From NCBI GenBank assembly GCA_964602985.1, contig CAZRTJ010000010.1, positions 1-64,000 on the forward strand: 64,000 bases of DNA. Reading direction: 5' to 3'. This stretch comes from CAYZJB01 sp964602985. Lineage in GTDB: Bacteria; CLD3; SB21. The position numbers and the translations under genes were made by a program. The notes under the pieces were generated by a model. The model did no database searches and had not been told where the DNA came from. It saw nothing but the letters and a program-made list of their open reading frames with translations. Below are positions 39,917 through 49,140 of the stretch, piece after piece. Position 1 is the stretch's first letter. Each line of letters starts with the position of its first letter.

Positions 39917-42631
39917 TTACTTGTTGAGCTTCTTCCGCGCCACGGCCTGCGCGGCCGCAAGTCGGGCGACAGGAACACGAAACGGGGAACAGCTCACATA
40001 GTCCAATCCAATGCCGTCGCAAAATTCTACCGACTTCGGATCGCCTCCGTGCTCTCCACAGATTCCGACCTTCAGATTTCGCTGTTTCTGTCGACCCCTC
40101 GCAACCGCCATGTGCACAAGACGCCCCACGCCGTTGCGATCCATACTTTTGAAAGGATCCTGGTCGAGCAGATTGGCCTTCAAATAGGCCGGCAGAAATT
40201 TCCCGACGTCGTCACGAGAGTACGCAAACGTCAATTGCGTCAGGTCGTTTGTGCCGAAGGAAAAAAACTGCGCCTCCGACGCCAATTCGTCGGCGACCAG
40301 ACAGGCACGAGGCGTTTCGATCATCGTACCAAACAAGTACGGAATCTTCTTGAGTCGAAATTTCTCACAGGTCTCGCGGTACACGTTCGCGACGAGGTGC
40401 TTTTGATGCGTCAACTCGCTCTGCGTCGCAACAACGGGTATCATGATTTCCGGAAATGCCTTCTTGCCGCGCCGAAGCAGTTCCGCCGTCGCTTCGAAAA
40501 TCGCGCGAATTTGCATCTCCGTAACTTCCGGGTACGTGATTCCCAGCCGCACGCCTCGATGCCCCATCATCGGATTCGACTCCGCCAGCTCGTCGGCGCG
40601 TCGACGGAGTTCGTCTGGCGCCATGCCGAGACGTTCGGCCAACTTCATGCGTTCTTCATCATGACGCGGCACAAACTCGTGCAGGGGCGGATCCAATGTG
40701 CGGATCGTCACCGGATAGCCGTCCATCGCCTCCAAGGTGGATTGGATATCCGACTTGACGTACTCGAATAGTTCGTCCAGTGCGATCCGTCGTTCGTCAG
40801 TCGTGGCCGCCACGATCATCTTCCGGAGCAGAAACAGCGGTTTCTCTGAATGGCGCCCGTAAAACATGTGTTCGGTTCGAAAGAGACCGATTCCCTCCGC
40901 ACCAAAAGCACGTGCCTGAGCGGCGTCTTCCGGCGTGTCGGCGTTGGTGCGGATCTTCATGCGCCGGACCTTGTCGGCAAGTTTCATGAACGCGTTGAAC
41001 TCGGGATTGTCCTCCGTCGTCTTGACGAGCGGCAGCGCGCCCTTGTATACGGAACCGGTCGTCCCGTTGATCGTGATCCAGTCGCCCTCGTGGAGGGTAA
41101 TGCCATCCGCCGTCAATTGTCCCGTCTGGATCTTGATGTCTCCCGCACCCACGATACAGCATTTGCCCCACCCGCGTGCGACGAGCGCTGCATGACTGGT
41201 GAGACCGCCGCGTACCGTGAGAATGCCGACGGCTGCGCGCATTCCTTCCACGTCTTCCGGATTGGTTTCCTCGCGCACCAGGATGACCGTTTTGCCGGAA
41301 TGCGTCCATTGCACCGCATCGTGGGAGGAAAAGACAACCTGCCCGGTTGCGCCTCCGGGACCCGCGGGCAGCCCTTTTGCAATCGGCGATTGTTTCTCTT
41401 CCGCAGAGGGATCAATCACCGGATGCAGTAATTCCTCCAACTGATCTGGCGAGACTCGGAGGAGAGCCTCTTCGGCGGGTATGAGTTTTTCACGGACCAT
41501 GTCGACCGCCATTTTGACGGCAGCGCGTCCATTGCGTTTTCCGACCCGACACTGGAGAATCCACAGGCGTCCTTCCTGAATCGTGAATTCCATATCCAGC
41601 ATGTCCCGGTAATGACGTTCCAGCGTTTTGGCTGTCTTGGATAAATTCCGATACACGGCGGGCATGGCTTTTTCAAGAGAGAGGAGATGGGCAGTGTGAG
41701 AGGTCTTGCCGACTTCATTCATGGGATTCGGAGTTCGAATGCCGGCCACTACATCTTCGCCTTGCGCATTGACCAGCCACTCGCCGTAGAAATATTTCGC
41801 GCCCGTCGCGGGATTTCGTGTGAATGCAACGCCAGTCGCAGATTGGTCGTTGACGTTGCCGAAGACCATCGCCTGCACGTTCACGGCTGTGCCCCATTCA
41901 TCGGGGATGTGCTCGATCCGCCGGTACGCGACGGCACGTTTGCCGTTCCAACTGGCGAAAACGGCTCCCATCGCACCCCACAGTTGATCGAACGGATCGT
42001 CGGGAAAGGGTTTCCCGACCTTCTCCCGCACGAGAGTCTTGTAATCCGCGACCAAGTTTCGCAAATCGTCCCCATTCAATTCCGTATCCAGCTTTACGCC
42101 GCGCGCGGTCTTGAGGGCATGCAACCGCTCTTCCAACAGCGCACGGATTCCCACTCCATCGGCCGGCTCTCGACCGACAGCCTTTTCCATCACGACGTCT
42201 GCATACATCTGGATCAGTCGACGGTACGCGTCGTAGACAAATCGAGGGTTGTCTGTCCTCCGGATCAATCCCTCACAGACTTTTTCTGACAACCCTACGT
42301 TGAGTACCGTTTCCATCATGCCGGGCATCGAACGGCGAGCGCCGGACCGCACCGAGAGGAGCAGGGGATTGGAGGGATCCGCAAAACGACAGCGCATGAT
42401 TCGTTCGACATGGGCGACGGCCTTCAGAACCTCGCGTTCCAGCGTCGACGGATAGGTGCGTTTGTGGGAAGAATAATACCGGCAGACTGTTGTGGCGACG
42501 GTAAAACCGGCAGGAACGGGCAGTTTGAGGCGGGCCATCTCGGCTAGATTCGCCCCTTTGCCGCCCAGGATATCCGACATGGACGCTCGACCTTCGGCAC
42601 GCCCACCGCCAAATGTATATACGAGTTTCAT
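39917..42631 (-). CDS. ppdK: pyruvate, phosphate dikinase
   Basis: A 904-residue enzyme interconverting pyruvate, ATP and Pi with PEP, AMP and PPi. N-terminal ATP-grasp domain (GGKGANLAEMARL, SVRSGARRSMPGMMETVLNVGL), central swivelling His domain (GGLTSHAALVARGWGKCCI, catalytic His), and C-terminal PEP/pyruvate barrel (NPMMGHRGVRLGITYPE, SFGTNDLTQ, GICGEHGGDP). Full length. It is third in an MFS-MFS-ppdK operon with ATGA junctions; its usual regulator (DUF299) is not nearby. It likely works in glycolysis/gluconeogenesis with PPi. Confidence 0.97.
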   Translation of the reverse strand: MKLVYTFGGGRAEGRASMSDILGGKGANLAEMARLKLPVPAGFTVATTVCRYYSSHKRTYPSTLEREVLKAVAHVERIMRCRFADPSNPLLLSVRSGARRSMPGMMETVLNVGLSEKVCEGLIRRTDNPRFVYDAYRRLIQMYADVVMEKAVGREPADGVGIRALLEERLHALKTARGVKLDTELNGDDLRNLVADYKTLVREKVGKPFPDDPFDQLWGAMGAVFASWNGKRAVAYRRIEHIPDEWGTAVNVQAMVFGNVNDQSATGVAFTRNPATGAKYFYGEWLVNAQGEDVVAGIRTPNPMNEVGKTSHTAHLLSLEKAMPAVYRNLSKTAKTLERHYRDMLDMEFTIQEGRLWILQCRVGKRNGRAAVKMAVDMVREKLIPAEEALLRVSPDQLEELLHPVIDPSAEEKQSPIAKGLPAGPGGATGQVVFSSHDAVQWTHSGKTVILVREETNPEDVEGMRAAVGILTVRGGLTSHAALVARGWGKCCIVGAGDIKIQTGQLTADGITLHEGDWITINGTTGSVYKGALPLVKTTEDNPEFNAFMKLADKVRRMKIRTNADTPEDAAQARAFGAEGIGLFRTEHMFYGRHSEKPLFLLRKMIVAATTDERRIALDELFEYVKSDIQSTLEAMDGYPVTIRTLDPPLHEFVPRHDEERMKLAERLGMAPDELRRRADELAESNPMMGHRGVRLGITYPEVTEMQIRAIFEATAELLRRGKKAFPEIMIPVVATQSELTHQKHLVANVYRETCEKFRLKKIPYLFGTMIETPRACLVADELASEAQFFSFGTNDLTQLTFAYSRDDVGKFLPAYLKANLLDQDPFKSMDRNGVGRLVHMAVARGRQKQRNLKVGICGEHGGDPKSVEFCDGIGLDYVSCSPFRVPVARLAAAQAVARKKLNK

Positions 42632-43836
42632 GACTCAACCTCCGTCTTGGATTGCATTCGAATCGTAATGGCGATTCCCAATGAGATGATGAGCAACAAG
42701 GAAGAAACATAATACGGAGAGGCATGCCCCCACACATCATAGACCATTCCGCCCGCCGTGGGCCCGATCGTACGCCCGATGCTGGCAATGCTCTGCACGA
42801 CGCCGAGCACGACTCCCTGCTCGTCGGGCGAAACCATCTGCGAGGTGAGCCCCATCAGGGACGGCGTAAAACAACTGGACCCTGCCGAGAGAATTCCCGT
42901 GGCCACGACGAGCCCCACGATCCCGCGAGAACCCAGTTGTGGCGTGACAAGAAAGAGCAGGAAGGCCAGAGTCATCAACGCGCATCCGGCCTGGACCAGA
43001 CGCACTTCGCGGAATCGTTCCGTCAATCGACCGATTAGCGCTCCCTGGATGAGCGCGGCGATCAGTCCAATCTCAGTGAAAAACCACGCGGTTTGGGAAC
43101 TGTCCAACCGAAACGGAGGCTCCATCACAAACAGGGGAAAAAATGCAAAGATGTTTGAGAATCCCACGCTGACAATAAAGAGCACCAGTGTAGCCGTACG
43201 GAGAGAAGGCTCGTGGAATACGCGCAGAAAGGACGCCGTATCAAACAACGGAGCGCTACCGGATCCGTCGGACAAAAGTCTTGTTTCCGGGACCAGAATC
43301 AGTACGCTCAACAAGTTGGCGATGGACAACGCAACGGCCACCCATCCGGGCAAGGCGTATCGCCATTCTCCAAAACTCGCATCCGAAAAAATCCCACCGA
43401 TCATCGGACCAAAGACAAATCCCAAGCCGAACGCAGCTCCTACCAATCCCATTCCCTTGGAACGCTGTTCCGCCGGAGTCACGTCCGCAATGCAGGCTTG
43501 TGCCACCGACAAATTAGCATTGCCGATGCCCGCCAGCGTCCGGGAAATGAAGAGTGCCCACAGCGACGAGGCCGTGGCAAACAAAACGTAGCCGATCAAT
43601 GAAACGGCGATCGTAACAATCAAGATCGGACGACGCCCATATCTGTCGGACAGCCGTCCCCAAAACGGCATACAAACAAACGTAACCAATGAGAATACGC
43701 TCAACAGAAGCCCGACTTCTACACCGGATGCACCCAGAGACTGGGCGTAAAAGGGCAGCAACGGTATCACAATTCCGAATCCGACCAGGTCGACGAACAC
43801 GGTTAAGAAGATCACAACAAGACGTGAAGAGGTCAT
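42628..43836 (-). CDS. MFS transporter, TetA-like drug/H+ antiporter family
   Basis: A 402-residue 12-helix membrane protein. The N-terminus (VFVDLVGFGIVIPLLPFYAQSLGAS) and motif A GRLSDRYGRRPILI match the TetA/DHA1 group, and the second half repeats the pattern (GRLTERFREVRLV). Efflux of a small organic compound is likely; the substrate is unknown and antibiotic resistance should not be assumed. Its ATG overlaps the upstream MFS stop, and its stop overlaps the ppdK start. Confidence 0.92.
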   Translation of the reverse strand: MTSSRLVVIFLTVFVDLVGFGIVIPLLPFYAQSLGASGVEVGLLLSVFSLVTFVCMPFWGRLSDRYGRRPILIVTIAVSLIGYVLFATASSLWALFISRTLAGIGNANLSVAQACIADVTPAEQRSKGMGLVGAAFGLGFVFGPMIGGIFSDASFGEWRYALPGWVAVALSIANLLSVLILVPETRLLSDGSGSAPLFDTASFLRVFHEPSLRTATLVLFIVSVGFSNIFAFFPLFVMEPPFRLDSSQTAWFFTEIGLIAALIQGALIGRLTERFREVRLVQAGCALMTLAFLLFLVTPQLGSRGIVGLVVATGILSAGSSCFTPSLMGLTSQMVSPDEQGVVLGVVQSIASIGRTIGPTAGGMVYDVWGHASPYYVSSLLLIISLGIAITIRMQSKTEVES

Positions 43837-45089
43837 GATGATCGAGGCTCGCGTGTGAACAGGAGAAAGACTACTCCCACAAGGAAGAACGCGGCGACGG
43901 AGAGAATGGAGAGTCGGGCCGATCCGGTCACCTGACGAATCAATCCGAACACCAATGGTCCCCATATCGCCGAGAATTTTGTGAATGTCGAATAGAATCC
44001 GAAAAACTCGGCTGAAAATTCTTTGGGTATCATGGCCCCGTAATACGACCGACTCAGAGCCTGCGAGCTTCCGAGAACCACGCCCACAATGCCACCCAGG
44101 ATCATGTATTCCGTCGCGGTTGTCATGTTGTATGCATATACGACCACTCCGAGCCAAATGAAAATGACAATGATCAGGGTCTTCCGGACGGTCCATCGCT
44201 CGGCCAAACGCCCTCCCAGAATGGAACCGGCCATGGCCAGTATTTGAATGAAAAAGAGCGTGACCATCAGTACGGGAGTGGAAAGTTTCAGTTCCTGTTT
44301 TCCAAATATCGTCGACATGGCGATGACCGTCTGAATCCCTTCATTGTACATCATGAATCCGCAGAGAAAAATGACCAGATGTCGATACCGTCCCACTTCT
44401 CTTGTTGTTTTCCATGTCTGCCGGAGCCCGGCGATCAGGATCGATCCCTGCGAACGCACATGAACCGAGGGAGGCTCCTTCAGGCCCACCCACGTGAAGA
44501 TCGAAAATCCAGCCCACCAAACGCCTGCCAAACTCAATGCGATCCGGACTGCCTCCTGCATGCTCAGGCCAAGGGAATCATGCAGCATCACCAGTCCGAG
44601 TGAAATCAGAAATTGCAAGTCCCCGCCCAGATAACCGTACGCGAATCCCCGTGCGGAGATGCGATCCAGTCGATCGCCCAGATGCGGAAGGAAAGAATCG
44701 TAGAATACATTGCCACCGACCAATCCAATCTGGGCAAGCAACGTCAGCGCCATCGTCATCCACACGTCCCCGGTGGTGCAGAAATACAGCAGGATCGTCG
44801 AAAGGCTGCCCAGATAACAGAAGGTCATCAGGAATTTCTTTTTGGCGGCCGACAGATCGGCGATCGCGCCCATCACCGGCGAAAGAAGGAAAATAAGAAA
44901 ACCGGCCGCACTGATCGTATACGCCCACAACGTGGTCTCGTTGTACACGGTGTCGCCGATGCGGAAGCCGGAAGGTCCGACGATGGTATCTGAAAAATAG
45001 ACCGGAAGCAGGGCGCTCATGACTGTGAGGACGTAGGCGGAATTGGCCCAGTCATACATGCACCACGCTCGGATCTGTTTCGTATCCAT
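43833..45089 (-). CDS. UMF1-family (Atg22-like) MFS transporter
   Basis: A 418-residue 12-helix protein beginning with the diagnostic RAWCMYDWANSAY, then SPVMGAIADLSAAKKKFL and, late, LGSSQALSRSYYGAMIPKE. UMF1/BtlA/Atg22-like carriers export amino acids or related solutes. First gene of the operon; GGGGAAG precedes the ATG by about 8-10 nt. A GGGAAA-A-TTTCCC palindrome lies about 90 nt upstream. Confidence 0.92.
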   Translation of the reverse strand: MDTKQIRAWCMYDWANSAYVLTVMSALLPVYFSDTIVGPSGFRIGDTVYNETTLWAYTISAAGFLIFLLSPVMGAIADLSAAKKKFLMTFCYLGSLSTILLYFCTTGDVWMTMALTLLAQIGLVGGNVFYDSFLPHLGDRLDRISARGFAYGYLGGDLQFLISLGLVMLHDSLGLSMQEAVRIALSLAGVWWAGFSIFTWVGLKEPPSVHVRSQGSILIAGLRQTWKTTREVGRYRHLVIFLCGFMMYNEGIQTVIAMSTIFGKQELKLSTPVLMVTLFFIQILAMAGSILGGRLAERWTVRKTLIIVIFIWLGVVVYAYNMTTATEYMILGGIVGVVLGSSQALSRSYYGAMIPKEFSAEFFGFYSTFTKFSAIWGPLVFGLIRQVTGSARLSILSVAAFFLVGVVFLLFTREPRSS

Positions 45090-45178
45090 ACAGGTCTTCC
45101 CCAGAGCCGTTTTGTTGACTCCCAGTATCGCTCTTCCCCGGTAAAAATACCACGCGATTTCTCGACAACTCCCCTAAT

Positions 45179-45191
45179 GGGAAAATTTCCC
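45179..45191. promoter_or_regulatory. 13-nt palindrome between divergent genes
   Basis: GGGAAAATTTCCC, perfect around a central A, in the 273-nt gap between the MFS operon and the glycosyltransferase gene. A possible repressor site; no convincing promoter was placed beside it and the remaining gap shows nothing else. Confidence 0.3.
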
Positions 45192-45362
45192 TGTTCGAGC
45201 CCATCCATTGTTTTTCAACCTTTTTCCAAAGCGGATCTGGCGGGGCCATTCGAAGTGTGACCAGTCGAAGGAAGCCGCCGCCGCCGGTATTCCCGACTTT
45301 CATGTTGATTCCTTACCTCGCGTTGCTCATTTTGACTCATGACCACAGAGACGATTTTCTGA

Positions 45363-46094
45363 ATGCCCGACACCCGCGCCCTGATCGTCATCCCGACGTT
45401 CAACGAAAAAGAAAACGTGCCGATCCTTCTTCGGCAAATCCTGGATGTTGACGTTTCCCCATGGATGCACGATCTGCACGTACTGATCGTGGACGACAAC
45501 TCTCCCGACGGTACAGCTGAGGCGGTCGCCGCCTTGGGCAATCCCCGTGTTTTCCTTTTACGCCGTGAGTCCAAGCAGGGCCTCGGTAGAGCATATGTGG
45601 CCGGCTTTCAATGGGCTCTGGCGGGCGGGTATGACTACATTCTTGAAATGGACGCGGATCTCTCCCATCGCCCGGAGTACTTGCCCGAGTTCTTCCGGTC
45701 GCTTGAGAAATGTCACATGGTCGTGGGATCGCGCTATGTGCGGGGCGTGAACGTTATCAACTGGCCGCTGAGGCGTCTGTTGATCAGCTACTACGGCAAT
45801 ACGTATGCCCGTGTGGTCACGGGATTGAAGGTCCGGGATGTAACCGCCGGATTTGTCGGGTACCGGGCCGAGGTACTGCGTGCGATCGATTTGTCCAAGG
45901 TCAGCGCCAGCGGGTATTCGTTCCAGATCGAGATGAAATACCGGGCGTGGAAGTTGGGCTATGCGATTTGCGAGACTCCGATTATCTTCTACGATCGCAC
46001 CATGGGAAATTCCAAGATGTCGACCAATATCATTCGCGAGGGGTTGTTGCTCGTCTGGAAATTGAAAATCAAGAGTTTTTTTGGTAAGCTGTAG
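45363..46094 (+). CDS. polyprenol monophosphomannose synthase (DPM1-like GT2)
   Basis: A 243-residue GT2 glycosyltransferase. VIPTFNEKENVPILLRQIL, IVDDNSPDGTAE, the DxD-like EMDADLSHRPEYLP and SKVSASGYSFQIEMKYRAWKLG fit the single-domain bacterial DPM1 type, which transfers mannose from GDP-mannose to polyprenyl phosphate on the inner face of the membrane. No C-terminal membrane domain. The acceptor and sugar are inferred from the family. Confidence 0.9.
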   Translation: MPDTRALIVIPTFNEKENVPILLRQILDVDVSPWMHDLHVLIVDDNSPDGTAEAVAALGNPRVFLLRRESKQGLGRAYVAGFQWALAGGYDYILEMDADLSHRPEYLPEFFRSLEKCHMVVGSRYVRGVNVINWPLRRLLISYYGNTYARVVTGLKVRDVTAGFVGYRAEVLRAIDLSKVSASGYSFQIEMKYRAWKLGYAICETPIIFYDRTMGNSKMSTNIIREGLLLVWKLKIKSFFGKL

Positions 46095-46132
46095 TCGTTA
46101 TCATGACCTGCACCTCACAGTGAGAGTGGACC

Positions 46133-47086
46133 ATGTCTGTCGTTTTGGATTTTGAAAAACCGCTCGCCGAGTTGGAAAACAAAATTCGCGAGATCCAGTC
46201 AATGTCCGGGAATGTGGACATGTCCGAGGAAATCGCGGGCTTGGAGAAGAAATTGGAGGAGATGCGCACGGACATTTACACCCATTTGAGCCCGTGGCAG
46301 CGTGTCCAACTGGCCCGCCACCCCGAGCGACCGCGTTCGCTGGACTACATCGAGCGCTGGTGTCCGGACTTCATGGAGTTGCACGGCGACCGTCTCTACG
46401 GAGACGACCATGCGATCGTCGCGGGGATCGGAACGATCGAGGGACGGAAGATCTTCATCATCGGTCAGCAAAAAGGAAAAGACACGAAGAGTCATCTGTA
46501 CCGCAATTTTGGAATGCCCAATCCGGAGGGGTACCGCAAGGCCATGCGCATCATGCGGATGGCGGCGAAATTTGGTCGTCCGGCGCTGACGCTCATCGAT
46601 ACACCCGGCGCCTACCCCGGCATCGAGGCCGAAGAGCGTGGACAAGCAGAAGCCATTGCCCGGAATCTTTTTGAAATGGCGCGCCTACCCATTCCGATCC
46701 TCTGCGTCGTCATTGGCGAAGGGGCATCCGGTGGAGCCCTGGGTATCGGAGTCGGGGACCGGCTGTTGATGATGGAGAATACCTGGTACTCCGTCATTGC
46801 ACCCGAATCGTGCTCGAGCATTTTGTGGCGCAGTTGGGAACACAAAGAAAAAGCCGCCGATGCGCTGAAACTCACGGCCGAAGATCTTGTGCGGCTGAAT
46901 GTGATGGACCGCATTGTCCGGGAGCCCCTCGGCGGCGCGAACCGCGACGTCGATGGAGCAGCCAAAGCCGTCCGGGAGGTGGTGATGGAAGAACTGTCCA
47001 TGCTCGAAAAGAAATCCGTCGATCAACTGCTCGCCGATCGCGTGGATAAATATTCTCGAATGGGTTACTGGGGCGAAATGAACTGA
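46133..47086 (+). CDS. accA: acetyl-CoA carboxylase carboxyltransferase subunit alpha
   Basis: A 317-residue subunit that, with AccD, transfers CO2 from carboxybiotin to acetyl-CoA, the first step of fatty-acid synthesis. The N-terminal coiled region FEKPLAELENKIREIQ and the crotonase-like core (GIGTIEGRKIFIIGQQKGKDTKSHLYRNFGMPNPEGYRKAMR; DTPGAYPGIEAEERGQAEAIARNL; IGEGASGGALGIGVGD) are complete. accD is not in the window. Its stop and the next start share bases (TGATG). Confidence 0.97.
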   Translation: MSVVLDFEKPLAELENKIREIQSMSGNVDMSEEIAGLEKKLEEMRTDIYTHLSPWQRVQLARHPERPRSLDYIERWCPDFMELHGDRLYGDDHAIVAGIGTIEGRKIFIIGQQKGKDTKSHLYRNFGMPNPEGYRKAMRIMRMAAKFGRPALTLIDTPGAYPGIEAEERGQAEAIARNLFEMARLPIPILCVVIGEGASGGALGIGVGDRLLMMENTWYSVIAPESCSSILWRSWEHKEKAADALKLTAEDLVRLNVMDRIVREPLGGANRDVDGAAKAVREVVMEELSMLEKKSVDQLLADRVDKYSRMGYWGEMN

Positions 47087-47481
47087 TGTCCTGCGTTTCT
47101 CATTTTCGCGTACGCTACGCGGAGACAGACACCATGGGCGTGGCACATCACGCCAGTTATTTTGTGTGGTTCGAAGTGGGACGCACCGATCTGATTCGGG
47201 AATTGGGAACGCCGTACAAGCAAATGGAAGCGTCGGGAATTTTCTTGCCTGTGATCGAAGCGCACGCGCTGTATCAAAAACCCATCCATTACGACGATGA
47301 ACTCGCGTTGCATTCTTCGATAGTGAATTTGACCGGACTGCGCCTGCGCATTGCCTATCGGCTCCATCGATCGAAGGAACTCATGGCCACCGGACACACG
47401 GTGCACACGTTCACAGGTCCCACCGGAAAACCCATTCGACCTTCCCAGGACATTCTGGACAAACTGAAAGTCAGCGCATGA
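47086..47481 (+). CDS. ybgC: YbgC/4HBT-family acyl-CoA thioesterase
   Basis: A 131-residue hot-dog-fold thioesterase. The active region RVRYAETDTMGVAHHASYFVWFEVGRTDLIR carries the catalytic Asp in the usual YxxTDxMGVVHH arrangement. It hydrolyses short- or medium-chain acyl-CoA. Placed between accA and a PAP2 phosphatase in an overlapping three-gene run, suggesting lipid metabolism. The start overlaps accA by one base and the stop overlaps the PAP2 start (ATGA). Confidence 0.92.
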   Translation: MSCVSHFRVRYAETDTMGVAHHASYFVWFEVGRTDLIRELGTPYKQMEASGIFLPVIEAHALYQKPIHYDDELALHSSIVNLTGLRLRIAYRLHRSKELMATGHTVHTFTGPTGKPIRPSQDILDKLKVSA

Positions 47482-48074
47482 AACTCGTCGTCTGTCTGAT
47501 CATTTTGTCAATGCCTGCGGTGGGCCAGATGAAATGGGATGTCTCTCTCTTTCGCACGATCAATAATACATCGTCCCCGGAAACCGACAAGTTCTTTCCC
47601 TTCCTCACAAACTCCATGCGACCGGTCGTGATCAGTGCGCCGATCGGATTCTTTGCGACGGGCGTACTTGCCAAAGACCGGCAAGCGGAAGACACCGGCG
47701 TTCTGCTTGCAGGTGCAACGATTCTGAATCTCGGTCTGACGTATGCCATGAAGGAAGGCTTCCACCGCAAGCGGCCGTTTGAGACGCTGGAGAATGTCCA
47801 TTACAAAGGCGGAGAGCGGTCTCCGTCGTTTCCGTCCGGCCATAGCAGTTCCGCATTTGCCACGGCGACGCTGGTGTCCTTGCAGTACAAGAAATGGTAT
47901 GTCGCGGTACCGGCCTACACGTGGGCGTCCTTGGTTGGTTACAGTCGCGTGCACGGCGGCTATCACTATCCATCCGATGTCCTGGCTGGGGCGATCGTGG
48001 GTGCGGGATGCGCCTATCTTGTTTGGAAGATCCGGGCGCCAATTCTGAAGTTCAAAGACAAGGTCCTGCACTAA
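47478..48074 (+). CDS. PAP2-family phosphatase
   Basis: A 198-residue membrane or exported enzyme with an N-terminal signal (LVVCLIILSMPAVG|Q). The three catalytic motifs are present: KEGFHRKRP, SFPSGHSSSAFATA and SRVHGGYHYPSDV. Substrates in the family are phosphatidic acid, undecaprenyl pyrophosphate or similar lipid phosphates. Translationally coupled to the thioesterase gene. Four bases separate it from the convergent nucleotidyltransferase. Confidence 0.92.
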   Translation: MKLVVCLIILSMPAVGQMKWDVSLFRTINNTSSPETDKFFPFLTNSMRPVVISAPIGFFATGVLAKDRQAEDTGVLLAGATILNLGLTYAMKEGFHRKRPFETLENVHYKGGERSPSFPSGHSSSAFATATLVSLQYKKWYVAVPAYTWASLVGYSRVHGGYHYPSDVLAGAIVGAGCAYLVWKIRAPILKFKDKVLH

Positions 48075-48077
48075 TCC

Positions 48078-48659
48078 TCACATGCCGCCGGACTGCATCG
48101 CCTCGTAATCTTCCGGATTGTCCACGTCTTTCCAAATTCCCTCGTCCTCCACTTCCACTTCCTGCACATGGAATGTTTGCAAGGCGGCGTGCAATACCTT
48201 GTCGCCGGGATAATCCAAGCACCATTCGGCGGCCACACGCGGCAACAATACCGGGTGACCCTTCTTTCCCCGACAAACCGGAACGCAGATACTGCTGCGG
48301 TCCCACGTTCGGATCATCGTGACCAGGGTCGCAGACAGGATCATCGGCATGTCTCCGGGGCAAACCAATACACCCTCCGGCATTTGCTGAAATGCGCGAA
48401 GGCCGCACCCGACACTGGATGTCATTCCCTCTGCGTAGTGGATGTTCCGGACCAAACGCACGCTCGGAGGAAATCCCAACGTGACAAGATCTTCATGGAA
48501 ATGACCGGTCACCAGGACGATCTCCGGAATGTGAAGAGTCGTGAACGCCGTAACCGCTTGCTGAATCACTGTGGTGTCCCGAAAAGGCAGGAGGAGTTTG
48601 TTTCGTCCCTGTCTTCTCGACTCACCGGCCGCAAGGATGACGGCACCGATTCGTTTCAT
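48078..48659 (-). CDS. MobA/MocA-like nucleotidyltransferase
   Basis: A 193-residue enzyme with the NTP-transferase signature AVILAAGESRRQGRNKLLLPF, CPGDMPMI (metal-binding Asp) and GKKGHPVLLPR. Closest in type to MocA, which attaches CMP to molybdopterin, or to its sulfur/xanthine-dehydrogenase relatives. No molybdopterin or dehydrogenase genes accompany it. The start overlaps the usp stop (ATGA); last gene of a six-gene run. Confidence 0.88.
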   Translation of the reverse strand: MKRIGAVILAAGESRRQGRNKLLLPFRDTTVIQQAVTAFTTLHIPEIVLVTGHFHEDLVTLGFPPSVRLVRNIHYAEGMTSSVGCGLRAFQQMPEGVLVCPGDMPMILSATLVTMIRTWDRSSICVPVCRGKKGHPVLLPRVAAEWCLDYPGDKVLHAALQTFHVQEVEVEDEGIWKDVDNPEDYEAMQSGGM

Positions 48660-49117
48660 GGCATCTTGAAGTCACGCTGGGCACGCAGCGTCAGCACTGC
48701 ACACGGCGCTTTCCGCACGACCTTTTCGGTCACACTGCCCAGCAGCATGTGCTCGATTCCACCACGACCATGAGTGGACATCACGATCAGATCCGCATGC
48801 TTTTCCTTAGCAATGCGAATGATCTCCACGAACGGTTTGCCTTGCACCAGAACAGTCTCACACTCGCACTGATTGCGGACATCGGTTTCCAGCAGACTCT
48901 TCAACGATTGCTCTGCCGAACTGCGGACGGATTGCTCCAGGCCAACGATGTCGGTCATGCCCATCGGCATATCCGAGTAATACACCAGATGCTCGTACAC
49001 ATGCAGCAGGATCAATTTTGCGTGAAACCCTGCCGCCATTTCGACGGCCGTCCGCAAGGCCGAGTGTGAAGCGTCCGAGAAGTCGGTTGGGACGAGAATG
49101 GTTTTGAATGAAATCAT
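48656..49117 (-). CDS. universal stress protein (UspA fold)
   Basis: A 153-residue single-domain Usp. The start ILVPTDFSDASHSALRTAVEMAAG and the ATP-loop motif VMSTHGRGGIEHMLLGSVTEKVVRKAPCAVL (GxxG..GS) are typical of the nucleotide-binding class. Role: survival in stress, mechanism unclear. AAGGAGG before the ATG; follows thiE by 23 nt. Confidence 0.94.
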   Translation of the reverse strand: MISFKTILVPTDFSDASHSALRTAVEMAAGFHAKLILLHVYEHLVYYSDMPMGMTDIVGLEQSVRSSAEQSLKSLLETDVRNQCECETVLVQGKPFVEIIRIAKEKHADLIVMSTHGRGGIEHMLLGSVTEKVVRKAPCAVLTLRAQRDFKMP

Positions 49118-49140
49118 GGCGCCCTCCTTCCGCCTATAAG

